Shown in pieces: positions 1 to 6,954 of a stretch of 15,050 nt of DNA (the stretch's first letter is position 1; each line of letters starts with the position of its first letter). The stretch lies in the NCBI GenBank assembly GCA_039177555.1, contig JBCDFV010000071.1, forward strand, positions 1 to 15,050. Direction: 5' to 3'. Below the pieces are notes generated by a model that worked only from the letters and a program-made list of their open reading frames with translations, did not search any database and was not told the origin of the DNA. The position numbers and the translations under genes were made by a program. This DNA comes from JANQGH01 sp039177555. Lineage in GTDB: Bacteria; Pseudomonadota; Alphaproteobacteria; DSM-16000; Inquilinaceae.

Positions 1-32
1 AACAGACGCAGCGATTTGATGAACGCGGTCAT
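1..32 (-). CDS. Start of an unidentified minus-strand gene, cut by the window edge
   Basis: An ATG on the minus strand at 32-30 opens a frame that stays open to the window edge, reading MTAFIKSLRL. A good Shine-Dalgarno sequence (GAGGAGAG, complement of 39-46) lies at normal distance upstream of it, which is why I call a start here. Only ten residues are visible: a short basic and hydrophobic N-terminus that could begin a signal peptide, a membrane segment or a cytosolic protein. No function can be given. It lies downstream of dctM on the same strand with a gap of about 130 bases, so it could be transcribed with the TRAP permease genes or from its own promoter. Confidence 0.5.
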   Translation of the reverse strand, partial: MTAFIKSLRL

Positions 33-161
33 GGGGCACTCTCCTCTGTTTGGGTTCGCATGCAGGCATTCGCCGGACGGTGACGTCTGCCTCGCGAATC
101 GCGCCGCATAGCGTACCAATGGCGCGAGAATCTGAGAAGCCCCGAGCGGGGTGTGGGCGTG

Positions 162-1478
162 TTACATCAGGCCGGGCAGCCAGGTTGCCGTCCCCGGCAG
201 CAGCCAGACCAGGAAGGCGATGACCAGGATCATTATCCAATAGGGCACGGAGCCCCTGAAGATCTCGCCCAATCGGACCGAGGGATCGGGCACCGCGCCC
301 TTGACGGTGTAGACCAGCAGGCCGAAGGGTGGTGTCAGCAAGCCCGCCTCGATGACCAGGATGCCGAAGATCGCGAAGGCGAACGGGTCGAACCCGGCGA
401 TTTGCGCGATCGGCACGAAGATCGGCACCGTCAGCAAGATAATCGACACGCTGTCGATCAGCATGCCCAGCAGCAGCCAGATGCCGGCCATGATCAGCAC
501 CAGCACGATGGGTGCGACGTCGAGGCCGGCGAACACGCCGGAGATGACGTTCACCGCACCGCCCATGGCCAGCAGGCGGGAATACATCGAGGCGGCGATC
601 AGCAGGATCATGATCGGCGCGGTCGTCTTGCCGGCGTCGAAGATGGCCTGCATGATCTCGCGGCCGCGCATGCCCTTGGCGATGCCGAGGGCCAAGGCGC
701 CCAAGGCGCCGAAACCGGCGGCCTCGGTCGGTGTGAAGATGCCGCCCCAGATGCCGCCGATCACCAGGATGATCAGGGCTAGGATGCCGACGCCGCCGAT
801 GACCTCGCCGCGCAGCGCCTCCGGCGACTTTTCCTCCTCCAACAACTCACTGGTGTGCGGCGCGATGTCAGGGTTACGCACTGCGGCAAAGACGCAATAG
901 GCGCAGAACAGAAGCGCCAGCAGGATGCCGGGCACGACGCCGGCAACAAACAGCGCACCGACGGACATCTCGGTCAAGATCGCCCAGACGATCAACAGCA
1001 CCGACGGCGGGATCAGCATGCCCAGGCAGGCGCTGCCGGCGACCGATCCCAGCGCGTAGGTCTTGCGATAGCCCAAGCGCCGCATTTCCGGATAGGCGAT
1101 GCGGCTGAAGGTGGCGGCCGAGGCGATCGACACGCCGGTGACCGCCGCGAAGACCGCGTTGCCCGCCACCGTGGCGACGGCAAGGCGGCCTGGCAGACGG
1201 CGCAAGGTGCGGTCGCACAGCCGGTAAAGATCCTTCGCCGCCCCCGATTTGGAGACGAAATCCCCCATAAGCACGAAGAGGGGTATAACGGCGAAGACCT
1301 GGTTTCGAATGGCCTCGTACGCGGTCGTGCCCAGAAGAGAGAGCGCGATGTCCCAACTGCCGAAGATCAGATAGACCCCCAGCACGCTGGCCACGCCGAG
1401 CGCGATGGCGATGTGCACACCCAGCACGATCAGGACGACCAGCAGCCCCAGCATGTAAAGGACGATATCGGTTCCCAA
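162..1478 (-). CDS. dctM: TRAP transporter large permease subunit (DctM family)
   Basis: This is the large integral membrane subunit of a tripartite ATP-independent periplasmic (TRAP) transporter, the ion-coupled channel that accepts solute from the periplasmic binding protein. The 438 residues are almost entirely hydrophobic helices, as expected for the 12-13 segments of DctM. Family hallmarks are visible: PLFVLMGDFVSKSG near residue 70, a conserved GNAVFAAVTGVSIASAATF stretch near 105-125, and GMLIPPSVLLIVWAILTEMS near 155-175. Length is normal. The start is a TTG at 1478-1476, supported by GGAGG (complement of 1484-1488) five bases upstream; the first ATG is eight codons further in (1454) and too far from that site. 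It follows dctQ by 42 bases and is surely co-transcribed with it. The family is certain; the transported solute cannot be read from this subunit. Confidence 0.96.
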   Translation of the reverse strand: MGTDIVLYMLGLLVVLIVLGVHIAIALGVASVLGVYLIFGSWDIALSLLGTTAYEAIRNQVFAVIPLFVLMGDFVSKSGAAKDLYRLCDRTLRRLPGRLAVATVAGNAVFAAVTGVSIASAATFSRIAYPEMRRLGYRKTYALGSVAGSACLGMLIPPSVLLIVWAILTEMSVGALFVAGVVPGILLALLFCAYCVFAAVRNPDIAPHTSELLEEEKSPEALRGEVIGGVGILALIILVIGGIWGGIFTPTEAAGFGALGALALGIAKGMRGREIMQAIFDAGKTTAPIMILLIAASMYSRLLAMGGAVNVISGVFAGLDVAPIVLVLIMAGIWLLLGMLIDSVSIILLTVPIFVPIAQIAGFDPFAFAIFGILVIEAGLLTPPFGLLVYTVKGAVPDPSVRLGEIFRGSVPYWIMILVIAFLVWLLPGTATWLPGLM

Positions 1479-1520
1479 CTGTGCCTCCGGTGGCGTTCTG
1501 GCTTTTCGGGGTTTCGCGGC

Positions 1521-2045
1521 CTAGACCCGGGCCGCCTCGGCGTCGGCGTCCAGGTCCGGCGGCAGGCGGCCGGTCCAGTCGAGAAACATCAGCATGGCGT
1601 AGACCATGGCCGCGAAGATCGAGGTGATCAGCACCAGCGTGCGTACGGGATAGGTCGGCACGCGCAAGGCGCCCTCACCCTCATATTCACCGATCGCCCA
1701 GGCATCCACCATCGGGTCCCAGGTGCTGAACGCGGTGCCCAGGAAGAAGGCGATGCCAAGCAGCGCGGTCAGCGTGCGGATCAAGCGTCGGCCGATCGGG
1801 CCGGTGAGTTCCGCCATCACCGTCGTGCGCAGCATGGAGCCGGTGTAGATCGCCAGCGGCAACTGGAGGAACGTCACCGAAACGACTGAATTCTTGATGA
1901 TTTCCGCGGTGCCGAGCAGCGGGCTGTCGAAGAAGTACCGGCCCATGACATCGACGAAGATCATGACCGCGAGGACCAGCACCCAGAACGCGGAGATCAC
2001 ATGGATCGTGCGCGCGAGCCAGAACATCCCTCGGTGTAGGCCCAT
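1521..2045 (-). CDS. dctQ: TRAP transporter small permease subunit (DctQ family)
   Basis: This is the small membrane subunit of the TRAP transporter, which scaffolds the large subunit in the inner membrane. The 174 residues show four hydrophobic segments, roughly 10-32, 47-68, 85-105 and 130-155. The first ends in the family motif around MIFVDVMGRYFFDSPLLGTA, with the Arg-Tyr-Phe and the following acidic residue. Length is typical. The ATG at 2045-2043 has a purine-rich GGGGGAGGG (complement of 2056-2064) upstream; a second Met at residue 7 is a less likely start. It is the first gene of a minus-strand operon with dctM. A plausible sigma-70-type promoter and a shared operator lie in the region before it. 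The cognate binding protein is probably the dctP at 2991, encoded divergently on the other side of a GST gene. Confidence 0.95.
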   Translation of the reverse strand: MGLHRGMFWLARTIHVISAFWVLVLAVMIFVDVMGRYFFDSPLLGTAEIIKNSVVSVTFLQLPLAIYTGSMLRTTVMAELTGPIGRRLIRTLTALLGIAFFLGTAFSTWDPMVDAWAIGEYEGEGALRVPTYPVRTLVLITSIFAAMVYAMLMFLDWTGRLPPDLDADAEAARV

Positions 2046-2071
2046 TGATCCTGTGCCCTCCCCCGCTTTGA

Positions 2072-2097
2072 CTAGGCCCTTGTCACCAGGCCATTAG
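2072..2097 (-). other. Possible 5' leader stem-loop of the dctQM transcript
   Basis: CTAGGCC (2072-2078) and GGCCATTAG (2089-2097) can pair through GGCC and the outer CTA/TAG with a two-base bulge, leaving a ten-base loop. If transcription starts near 2096, as the predicted -10 box suggests, this hairpin would sit at the very 5' end of the dctQM mRNA, where it could slow 5' degradation. It is short and may be chance. Confidence 0.25.
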
Positions 2098-2102
2098 GAT
2101 TC

Positions 2103-2130
2103 AGCATACCGACGCCGGAGTGCTTTTCAA
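2103..2130 (-). promoter_or_regulatory. Putative promoter of dctQM
   Basis: Read on the minus strand, TTGAAA (2130-2125, five of six matches to TTGACA) is followed after 16 bases by TATGCT (2108-2103, four of six matches to TATAAT). It would start transcription about 50 bases before the dctQ start codon. The 2139-2152 operator lies just upstream of the -35 box, not on it, so repression of this side would need steric or looping effects. Confidence 0.4.
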
Positions 2131-2138
2131 GCAGCTAG

Positions 2139-2152
2139 TTAGCGCTTGATAA
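2139..2152. promoter_or_regulatory. Shared operator, site 1 (TTAGCG-CT-TGATAA), between dctQ and the GST gene
   Basis: This is one of four copies in this window of the element TTA(T/G)C(A/G)-N2-TGATAA, all in intergenic promoter regions. Here the right arm TGATAA is perfect and the left arm is TTAGCG, as at 2862-2875. It lies in the 157-base gap between the divergent dctQM operon and the GST gene, so it could act on both. A TetR-type dimer is the natural binder; two TetR genes lie in the cluster. Confidence 0.65.
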
Positions 2153-2202
2153 ATTAGCCGGGCTGGACGACGCTGGCCAAAAAGCGACTGACGGGGACGA
2201 CG

Positions 2203-2823
2203 ATGATCCGGCTGTGGGGGCGTGCCAACTCGATCAACGTTCAGAAGGTGCTCTGGTGCGCGGCGGAATTGGATCTGTCGATCGAGCGCATCGATGCCGG
2301 CGGCCCGCATGGTGGGCTCGACACGGCCGAGTTTCGCGCCCTGAACCCCAACGCCAAGGTGCCATGCCTGGACGATGGCGGCTTCGTACTTTGGGAATCC
2401 CATGCCGTCATTCGCTATCTGGCCCGGCGCTATGGGAACGGCCGGCTGATCCCCGCGGATGTCGAGGCACAGGCGATCGCCGACCAGTGGATCGACTGGA
2501 CCGTGAACGAGGCCTGGACCGATTTGCGGCCGGTCTTCTGGGGCCTGGTGCGAACGGCGCCAGCCGACCGCGACAGCACCGCGATCGAAGCGCACCAACG
2601 ACTGCTGGGCCGCAAACTTGCCATCGTCGACCGCTGGCTGGCCGATCGTCCGTTCATCGCTGGCGAGATGCTGACCATCGGCGACATCCCGTTGGGCTGT
2701 CTGGTCTATCGCTGGCACGCCATCGACATGCCCCATCGCGACCTGCCGAACCTGCGTCGCTGGTACGACGGGTTGACGACAAGAGCCGGCTTTCAACGCT
2801 TCGTCATGTTGCCTTTGAGCTGA
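2203..2823 (+). CDS. Glutathione S-transferase family protein
   Basis: This is a cytosolic GST of 206 residues, normal for the family. The N-terminal thioredoxin-like domain (about 1-78) has a Ser/Asn-rich first loop (S10, N12) where the catalytic residue of bacterial GSTs usually lies. It also has the cis-proline motif KVPCL (V53-P54) and the glutathione-binding pair E65-S66 in LWESHAVIRYL. The helical C-terminal domain (about 88-206) carries the folding motif TIGDIPLG with D161. The ATG at 2203 is preceded by GGGGA at a spacing of five. It diverges from dctQM and shares its control region, including operator site 1. In catabolic clusters such enzymes isomerise ring-opened maleyl-type intermediates or conjugate reactive epoxides and halides; which applies here cannot be decided from sequence. 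The family call is firm. Confidence 0.93.
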   Translation: MIRLWGRANSINVQKVLWCAAELDLSIERIDAGGPHGGLDTAEFRALNPNAKVPCLDDGGFVLWESHAVIRYLARRYGNGRLIPADVEAQAIADQWIDWTVNEAWTDLRPVFWGLVRTAPADRDSTAIEAHQRLLGRKLAIVDRWLADRPFIAGEMLTIGDIPLGCLVYRWHAIDMPHRDLPNLRRWYDGLTTRAGFQRFVMLPLS

Positions 2824-2844
2824 GTTTCGCGCTCGTGGCCTGAG

Positions 2845-2873
2845 TTGACCTGCCCCCTTATTTAGCGCATGAT
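2845..2873 (+). promoter_or_regulatory. Putative promoter of the dctP operon
   Basis: TTGACC (2845-2850, five of six matches to the -35 consensus) is followed after 17 bases by CATGAT (2868-2873, four of six matches to the -10 consensus). The -10 box lies inside operator site 2, so a bound repressor would block it directly. The leader to the dctP start codon would be roughly 110 bases. Confidence 0.4.
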
Positions 2874-2875
2874 AA
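2862..2875. promoter_or_regulatory. Shared operator, site 2 (TTAGCG-CA-TGATAA), before dctP
   Basis: This is the second copy of the 14-base element. It differs from site 1 only in one of the two spacer bases, so TTAGCG-N2-TGATAA is repeated exactly in both transport-linked control regions. It overlaps the predicted -10 box of the operon that ends with the first TetR gene. Confidence 0.68.
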
Positions 2876-2990
2876 TTTACGACGCGCCCGGTGACGGGCG
2901 ATCACGTGGGCCCGACCGCGGCGGCGTCAGATGGGATGCAAGCCGCGAAAAAGAACAACGCGGCCCCTAGCCGGGAGGAGAATGTCACCC

Positions 2991-4079
2991 ATGAAAACAC
3001 GCGCAAAAACCCTTGTTACGACAGCGCTTGTCGGCGCAACGATGGCGGCCGCGGCCGGCCTGTCGACGGTTGCGAACGCGGATGACTTCACGTTGCGCAT
3101 CGGCTCCGGCCATCCCAATGGCCCGTCGGTCTATGTCTCCGTGGCCGCCGACTATTTCGTGCCGGAGGTGACCCGCCGGGTCGCCGAAGAGACGGACCAC
3201 ACGGTCGAGTTCGTCGAGGCCTATGGCGGCGCGATCGCAGGCGTTGCCGAGACGCTGGAGGCGGTCGAGAGCGGCCTCCTGGATATCGGCGTCTATTGCT
3301 TCTGTTTCGAACCCGCGAAGCTGTTCTTGCACAACTTTCCCTACTACGCGCCGTTCGGACCTCAGGACTCCGTTTCGGCGATGCAGTTGGTGCGGCAGGT
3401 CTATGACCAGCACCCTTGGCTGACCGAGGTTTTCGAGGAGGATTACAACCAGATCCTGCTGGGGCTGAGCGGCTGGGACAATTATCACCTGGGCACGACG
3501 TTCGAGTGGGAGACCACCGAGGATTTGAGCGGCGAGAAGATCGGCGGCGCCGGCCCCAACCTGCCTTGGCTTGAATATGCCGGTGCCGTGCCGGTTCAAT
3601 CGACCTTGCCGGACGGTTATCTGTCCTTGCAGACAGGGGTTTACGACGGTTGGCTAATGTTCCCATCGGCCTATCTGGGTTTTCGGTTCTATGAGCCCGC
3701 GCCGTACTACACCCTGATCGGCTTCGGCGCGATGCCGGTCAACGGACTGACCATGAACACCGACAGCTTCAACCGGCTGCCGGAAGATGTGCAGCAGATC
3801 ATCTTGGAGGTCGGGCGCGAGTATGAGCAGCAATCCGGTGTCGCGCTCGACGAGCGGCAGGCCAGCGGTTTGTCCGGGCTTGAGGCCGAGGGTGCCACGA
3901 TCCGTACGTTGGACCCGGCGGTTCGGTCCGCCTGGGCGGCCTCGCTGGCGGATTTCCCCAGCGTTCAAGCCGCTGATGCCGACGGGCGCGACATGCCCGG
4001 CAGCGACGTGATGGCGACCTATCTGCAAGTGGTTACCGACAGCGGCTATGACTGGCCGCATGCCTACACGCTTGAGTAA
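2991..4079 (+). CDS. dctP: TRAP transporter periplasmic solute-binding protein (DctP family)
   Basis: This protein binds the solute in the periplasm and hands it to DctQM. I choose the ATG at 2991 because GGGAGGAG (2973-2980) lies ten bases before it and it opens a textbook signal peptide: basic MKTRAK, a hydrophobic core, then ANA-DD at about residue 30. In-frame ATGs at 2931 and 2982 are less likely. The mature part starts with TLRIGSGHP and has the DctP landmarks of an aromatic and acidic first lobe, a hinge near GAVPVQ (about 198-203), and YLSLQTGVYDGW (about 210-221). The usual Gly-x-Lys-x-Arg site, whose Arg pairs with ligand carboxylate, reads GEKIGGAG (181-188) with no Arg. The ligand may therefore not be a simple dicarboxylate. 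It is the first gene of the operon and is followed by a strong hairpin. Confidence 0.95.
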   Translation: MKTRAKTLVTTALVGATMAAAAGLSTVANADDFTLRIGSGHPNGPSVYVSVAADYFVPEVTRRVAEETDHTVEFVEAYGGAIAGVAETLEAVESGLLDIGVYCFCFEPAKLFLHNFPYYAPFGPQDSVSAMQLVRQVYDQHPWLTEVFEEDYNQILLGLSGWDNYHLGTTFEWETTEDLSGEKIGGAGPNLPWLEYAGAVPVQSTLPDGYLSLQTGVYDGWLMFPSAYLGFRFYEPAPYYTLIGFGAMPVNGLTMNTDSFNRLPEDVQQIILEVGREYEQQSGVALDERQASGLSGLEAEGATIRTLDPAVRSAWAASLADFPSVQAADADGRDMPGSDVMATYLQVVTDSGYDWPHAYTLE

Positions 4080-4086
4080 GACCCGC

Positions 4087-4118
4087 GCCGGCCGGGGGGA
4101 CGGAAGCCTCCGGCCGGC
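4087..4118 (+). terminator. Strong intercistronic hairpin after dctP (attenuator or mRNA-stabilising stem)
   Basis: A 12-base-pair stem, GCCGGCCGGGGG (4087-4098) with CCTCCGGCCGGC (4107-4118), has one G-T wobble and an 8-base loop. It begins eight bases after the dctP stop. Only a short ATTT follows rather than a T run, so complete termination is unlikely. The usual role of such stems behind binding-protein genes is to let dctP be expressed more strongly than the enzymes downstream, by partial termination or by blocking 3' decay. Confidence 0.7.
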
Positions 4119-4143
4119 CCGCATTTAACGGAGACGTGAGCGC

Positions 4144-5256
4144 ATGAAGATCGGTTACTTCACCATGCCGATCCACCCGGTGGATCGGAACTACACCGAA
4201 ACCCTGCAGGAGGACCGAGAGGCCGTCATCCTGGCCGACCGGCTAGGCTTTTCGGAGGCCTATATCGGCGAGCACGTCACCGACAAGGCGGAGACCATCA
4301 CATCCTGCGCCATCTTCCTGGCGACCCTGATCAACGAGACCAAGGACATCCGACTGGGCACGGGCACGATCAACATGCCCAACGGCCACCCGGCCGCGAT
4401 CGCCGCCCAGATCGCCATGCTGGACCATCTGATGGAAGGACGGCTGCTGTTCGGCATCAGCCCGGGCGGTCTGCTGTCCGACGCCGAGGTCTTTGGTAAC
4501 CTCGATGCCAACCGGACCGAGATGTTCGTGGAGTGCATCAACCAGGTGCTGGCCATCTGGGACGGCGAGGCGCCCTACAACATCGAGGGCAAATACTGGA
4601 ACATCTCGACCGAGCGCACGATGATGCCGGACATCGGCCAGGGCATCATCGCCAAACCCTACCAGCAGCCGCACCCGCCGATCATCGTGACCGCCGTCGC
4701 GCCCTTCTCCAAGGGGGTGGTTTCGGCCGCCGCGCGCGGCTGGGAGCCGATATCGGCCAACTTCCTGATGCCGCCCTGGGTGGCCAGCCATTGGCCGAAA
4801 TATGTCGAGGGCTGCGAGCAGGGCGGACGGCCGGCGGACCCGGCCAACTGGCGGGTGGCCAAGAGCATCTTCGTCGCCGAGGACGAGGCGACCGCGCGGG
4901 ACTATGCCCGTGGCCGCGGAAGCCCTTACGTCCATTACTTCAACCAACTTGTTACCAAGCTGGTGGCCAATGGGCGACCGGAATTGTTCAAGCGTGATCG
5001 TAACATGCCGGACGAAGCCGTTACGTTGGAATACGTTTTGGACAATCTGGTGATCTACGGAACACCGGAGAAGGTGACGGATGAACTGCTGGCCTTCCGT
5101 GAAGAGGTCGGCGATTTCGGCACCCTGCTCTATTGCGGGCACGACTGGGCGGACAAGCGGTTGGGCCGGCGTTCGATGGAACTGATGGCGGAGAAGGTGA
5201 TGCCGGCGGTCAACGCGGCCATCGGCACGTCGAGCGACGCCGCCGCCGCGGAGTAA
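4144..5256 (+). CDS. LLM-class (luciferase-like) flavin-dependent monooxygenase
   Basis: This 370-residue protein belongs to the bacterial luciferase-like superfamily, TIM-barrel enzymes that use reduced flavin supplied by a separate reductase to insert oxygen. It starts MKIGYFTMPIHP, as group members related to limonene monooxygenase and alkanal monooxygenase do. It continues with LADRLGFSEAYIGEHV (about 31-46), the RLGTGTINMP strand (about 69-78), the HPAAIAAQIAMLDHLMEGRLLFG block (about 82-104) and a GISPGG loop. Near the C-terminus YGTPEKVTDELLAF is the typical closing motif. GGAG (4130-4133) precedes the ATG by ten bases. It lies 64 bases after dctP, across the hairpin, and six bases before the hydrolase gene. 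The flavin reductase at 9443 may supply it. The exact reaction (epoxidation, Baeyer-Villiger, ring-nitrogen or C-S oxidation) cannot be told. Confidence 0.93.
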   Translation: MKIGYFTMPIHPVDRNYTETLQEDREAVILADRLGFSEAYIGEHVTDKAETITSCAIFLATLINETKDIRLGTGTINMPNGHPAAIAAQIAMLDHLMEGRLLFGISPGGLLSDAEVFGNLDANRTEMFVECINQVLAIWDGEAPYNIEGKYWNISTERTMMPDIGQGIIAKPYQQPHPPIIVTAVAPFSKGVVSAAARGWEPISANFLMPPWVASHWPKYVEGCEQGGRPADPANWRVAKSIFVAEDEATARDYARGRGSPYVHYFNQLVTKLVANGRPELFKRDRNMPDEAVTLEYVLDNLVIYGTPEKVTDELLAFREEVGDFGTLLYCGHDWADKRLGRRSMELMAEKVMPAVNAAIGTSSDAAAAE

Positions 5257-5262
5257 ACTGCC

Positions 5263-6054
5263 GTGATGTTCGTCGAGGTGAACGGCACCAAGCTTTGGAC
5301 GCGGATTGATGGACCGGATGACGGACCGTGGCTGGTGCTGAGCAACTCGCTGGCGGCGACCCACGCGATGTGGGACCCGCAGATGGAGCTGCTGACCACC
5401 AAGTATCGCGTCCTGCGCTACGACAGTCGCGGACATGGCGCGAGCGCGGCCCCGCCGGCGCCGTACAGTTTCGACGACCTTATCGGCGACGTCGTCGGGC
5501 TTTTAGACCATTTCGACGTCGCGCGCTGTAGCTTCATGGGCCTGTCGATGGGCGGCATGATCGGCCTGGGCCTGGCGCTTCAGCACAGCGAACGGATCGA
5601 CCGGCTGGTCTGTTGCGACGCCCGTGCCGACGCGCCGCCGCCGTTCGTGCAAAGCTGGGTCGACCGGATTGCCGTGGTCCGCGAAAAGGGCACGGCCGCC
5701 CTGGTCGACGGCACCCTGGACCGTTGGTTCAACGCGGCGTTTCGCGACGGCGCGCCCAAGGCCGTCATCAAGGCAGGCGCCATGATCTCCGGCACCAACG
5801 ACGAGGGCTATATCGGTTGCGCGGAGGCGATCAGACGGCTCGACTATCTGCGCCTGCTGCCGACATTGACGGTGCCGACGCTCTATGTGGTCGGCAAGCA
5901 GGATATGGGCGCGCCGGCCGAGGCGATGGCGGCGATGGCCGAGGCCACGCCGGGCGGCCTCTATGCGGAGATCGACCCGGCCGCGCACATCGCCAATTGG
6001 GAGAACCCGGAAGCGTTCAACGCCGTGATCGCGCCCTTCCTGAAACTGGCGTGA
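5263..6054 (+). CDS. Alpha/beta-fold hydrolase (3-oxoadipate enol-lactonase-like)
   Basis: This is a serine hydrolase of the alpha/beta fold, 263 residues if read from GTG 5263. An ATG follows immediately at 5266; GGAG (5250-5253) is nine bases from the GTG and twelve from the ATG, so either may be used. The triad is complete: nucleophile S95 in GLSMGG, acid D214 in VGKQDMGAP and base H242 in AAHIANWENP. The oxyanion-side sequence is SNSLAATHAMW (about 27-37), and YDSRGHGAS (about 53-61) is typical of enol-lactonase and carboxylesterase-like members. It follows the monooxygenase gene by six bases, so translational coupling is likely. A sensible role is opening a lactone, ester or amide formed by that oxygenase; RutD of the uracil pathway shows a similar pairing of fold and neighbours, but the other Rut genes are missing here. 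Confidence 0.92.
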   Translation: MMFVEVNGTKLWTRIDGPDDGPWLVLSNSLAATHAMWDPQMELLTTKYRVLRYDSRGHGASAAPPAPYSFDDLIGDVVGLLDHFDVARCSFMGLSMGGMIGLGLALQHSERIDRLVCCDARADAPPPFVQSWVDRIAVVREKGTAALVDGTLDRWFNAAFRDGAPKAVIKAGAMISGTNDEGYIGCAEAIRRLDYLRLLPTLTVPTLYVVGKQDMGAPAEAMAAMAEATPGGLYAEIDPAAHIANWENPEAFNAVIAPFLKLA

Positions 6055-6064
6055 TAACGGGCGG

Positions 6065-6946
6065 ATGAAAACGCCGCGGGAGCGCGTCCCCTACTCCGCC
6101 ATCGTTGATCGGCCGGCTCTGCGATTGCCGGACGGCGGCCGTCTGATCGTCTGGGTCATCGTCAATATCGAGGATTGGGATATCGGCGGCCCGATGCCGC
6201 GCACGGTGTTGCCGCCGCCGATGGGCCAACCCTTGCTGCCCGACCTGCCGAACTGGGCCTGGCATGAATACGGCATGCGGGTCGGCTTCTGGCGTCTGCT
6301 CGATGTCTTGCAGCGCCACGGCGTGCCCGCCACCTTGGCCCTGAACGGCCGGGTTTGCGACACCTACCCGCGCGCGGTCAGCGCCGGGCTGGAGGCTGGC
6401 TGGGAGCTGATGGGCCACGGCCATGTTCAGGGACCGATGCATCGGCTGGACGACCAGCGCGCGGAAATCCGCAAGGCCTTGGACACGATCGAGGCCTTCT
6501 CCGGCAAACCTGTGCGGGGCTGGGAGAGCCCAGGCCTGACCGAGACGTTAGAGACGATCGACATCCTGCGCGAGGAAGGCGTGGAATATGTCGCGGACTG
6601 GGTCTTGGACGACCAGCCGGTCGAGATCGCCACCAGCGCCGGGCCGATGATCTCGGTCCCCTATACCGTCGAGACCAACGATATCGCGGTCCATGCGCTG
6701 CAAAACCATGCCTCCGACATGCTGTTCCGGCGCGGGGTCGACCAGTTTGAGCAGCTTTATGCGGAAAGCGAGACGATCACGCGGGTCATGTCGATCAGCC
6801 TGCACCCCTACCTGACCGGGGTGCCGCACCGCATCCGCTATCTCGACCAACTGCTGAGCCACATCGCCGACCGGCCGGGCGTCCTGTTCTGGACAGGCGA
6901 GCAGATTCTGGATTGGTATAAGAAGGTCCGTCCCCCGCAAGGCTGA
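6065..6946 (+). CDS. NodB-fold (CE4-like, 'polysaccharide deacetylase') hydrolase, PuuE / cyclic-imidase-like
   Basis: Annotation pipelines would call these 293 residues a polysaccharide deacetylase, but several features point elsewhere. No signal peptide is present, so it acts in the cytosol. The first NodB motif, usually TFDDG, reads VNIEDWD (33-39). The metal-binding histidines appear as HGH (118-120) plus H126, and a late motif SLHPYLTGVPHR (245-256) supplies another histidine. This arrangement recalls PuuE-type allantoinase and bacterial cyclic imidase, which open cyclic amides or imides. The middle segment RGWESPGLTET (151-161) matches the RxPxG-like motif three of the fold. It starts ten bases after the hydrolase stop and ends eight bases before the TetR gene. 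I infer C-N hydrolysis of a small molecule; the fold is sure, the substrate is not. Confidence 0.87.
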   Translation: MKTPRERVPYSAIVDRPALRLPDGGRLIVWVIVNIEDWDIGGPMPRTVLPPPMGQPLLPDLPNWAWHEYGMRVGFWRLLDVLQRHGVPATLALNGRVCDTYPRAVSAGLEAGWELMGHGHVQGPMHRLDDQRAEIRKALDTIEAFSGKPVRGWESPGLTETLETIDILREEGVEYVADWVLDDQPVEIATSAGPMISVPYTVETNDIAVHALQNHASDMLFRRGVDQFEQLYAESETITRVMSISLHPYLTGVPHRIRYLDQLLSHIADRPGVLFWTGEQILDWYKKVRPPQG

Positions 6947-6954
6947 CCGTCGAC

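Noticed and set aside
140..151. CCCC-GAGC-GGGG inverted repeat after dctM, as a possible terminator
   Set aside because: Only a four-base stem, and the following minus-strand sequence CTTCTC is not a T run; too weak to call.
855..1889. 344-codon plus-strand open frame opposite dctM and dctQ
   Set aside because: Translation dominated by Gln, Asp, Arg and His with no membrane or domain pattern; a shadow of two membrane protein genes.
3481..3495. TTATCA half-site inside dctP
   Set aside because: No right arm; coding sequence.
4243..5436. Long minus-strand open frame opposite the luciferase-like monooxygenase and part of the hydrolase gene
   Set aside because: Low-complexity translation spanning two real genes on the other strand; no recognisable domain and no sensible ribosome binding site.
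6052..6057. TGATAA half-site after the hydrolase gene
   Set aside because: The left arm does not match, and the sequence is a stop codon followed by a few bases inside a tightly packed operon.
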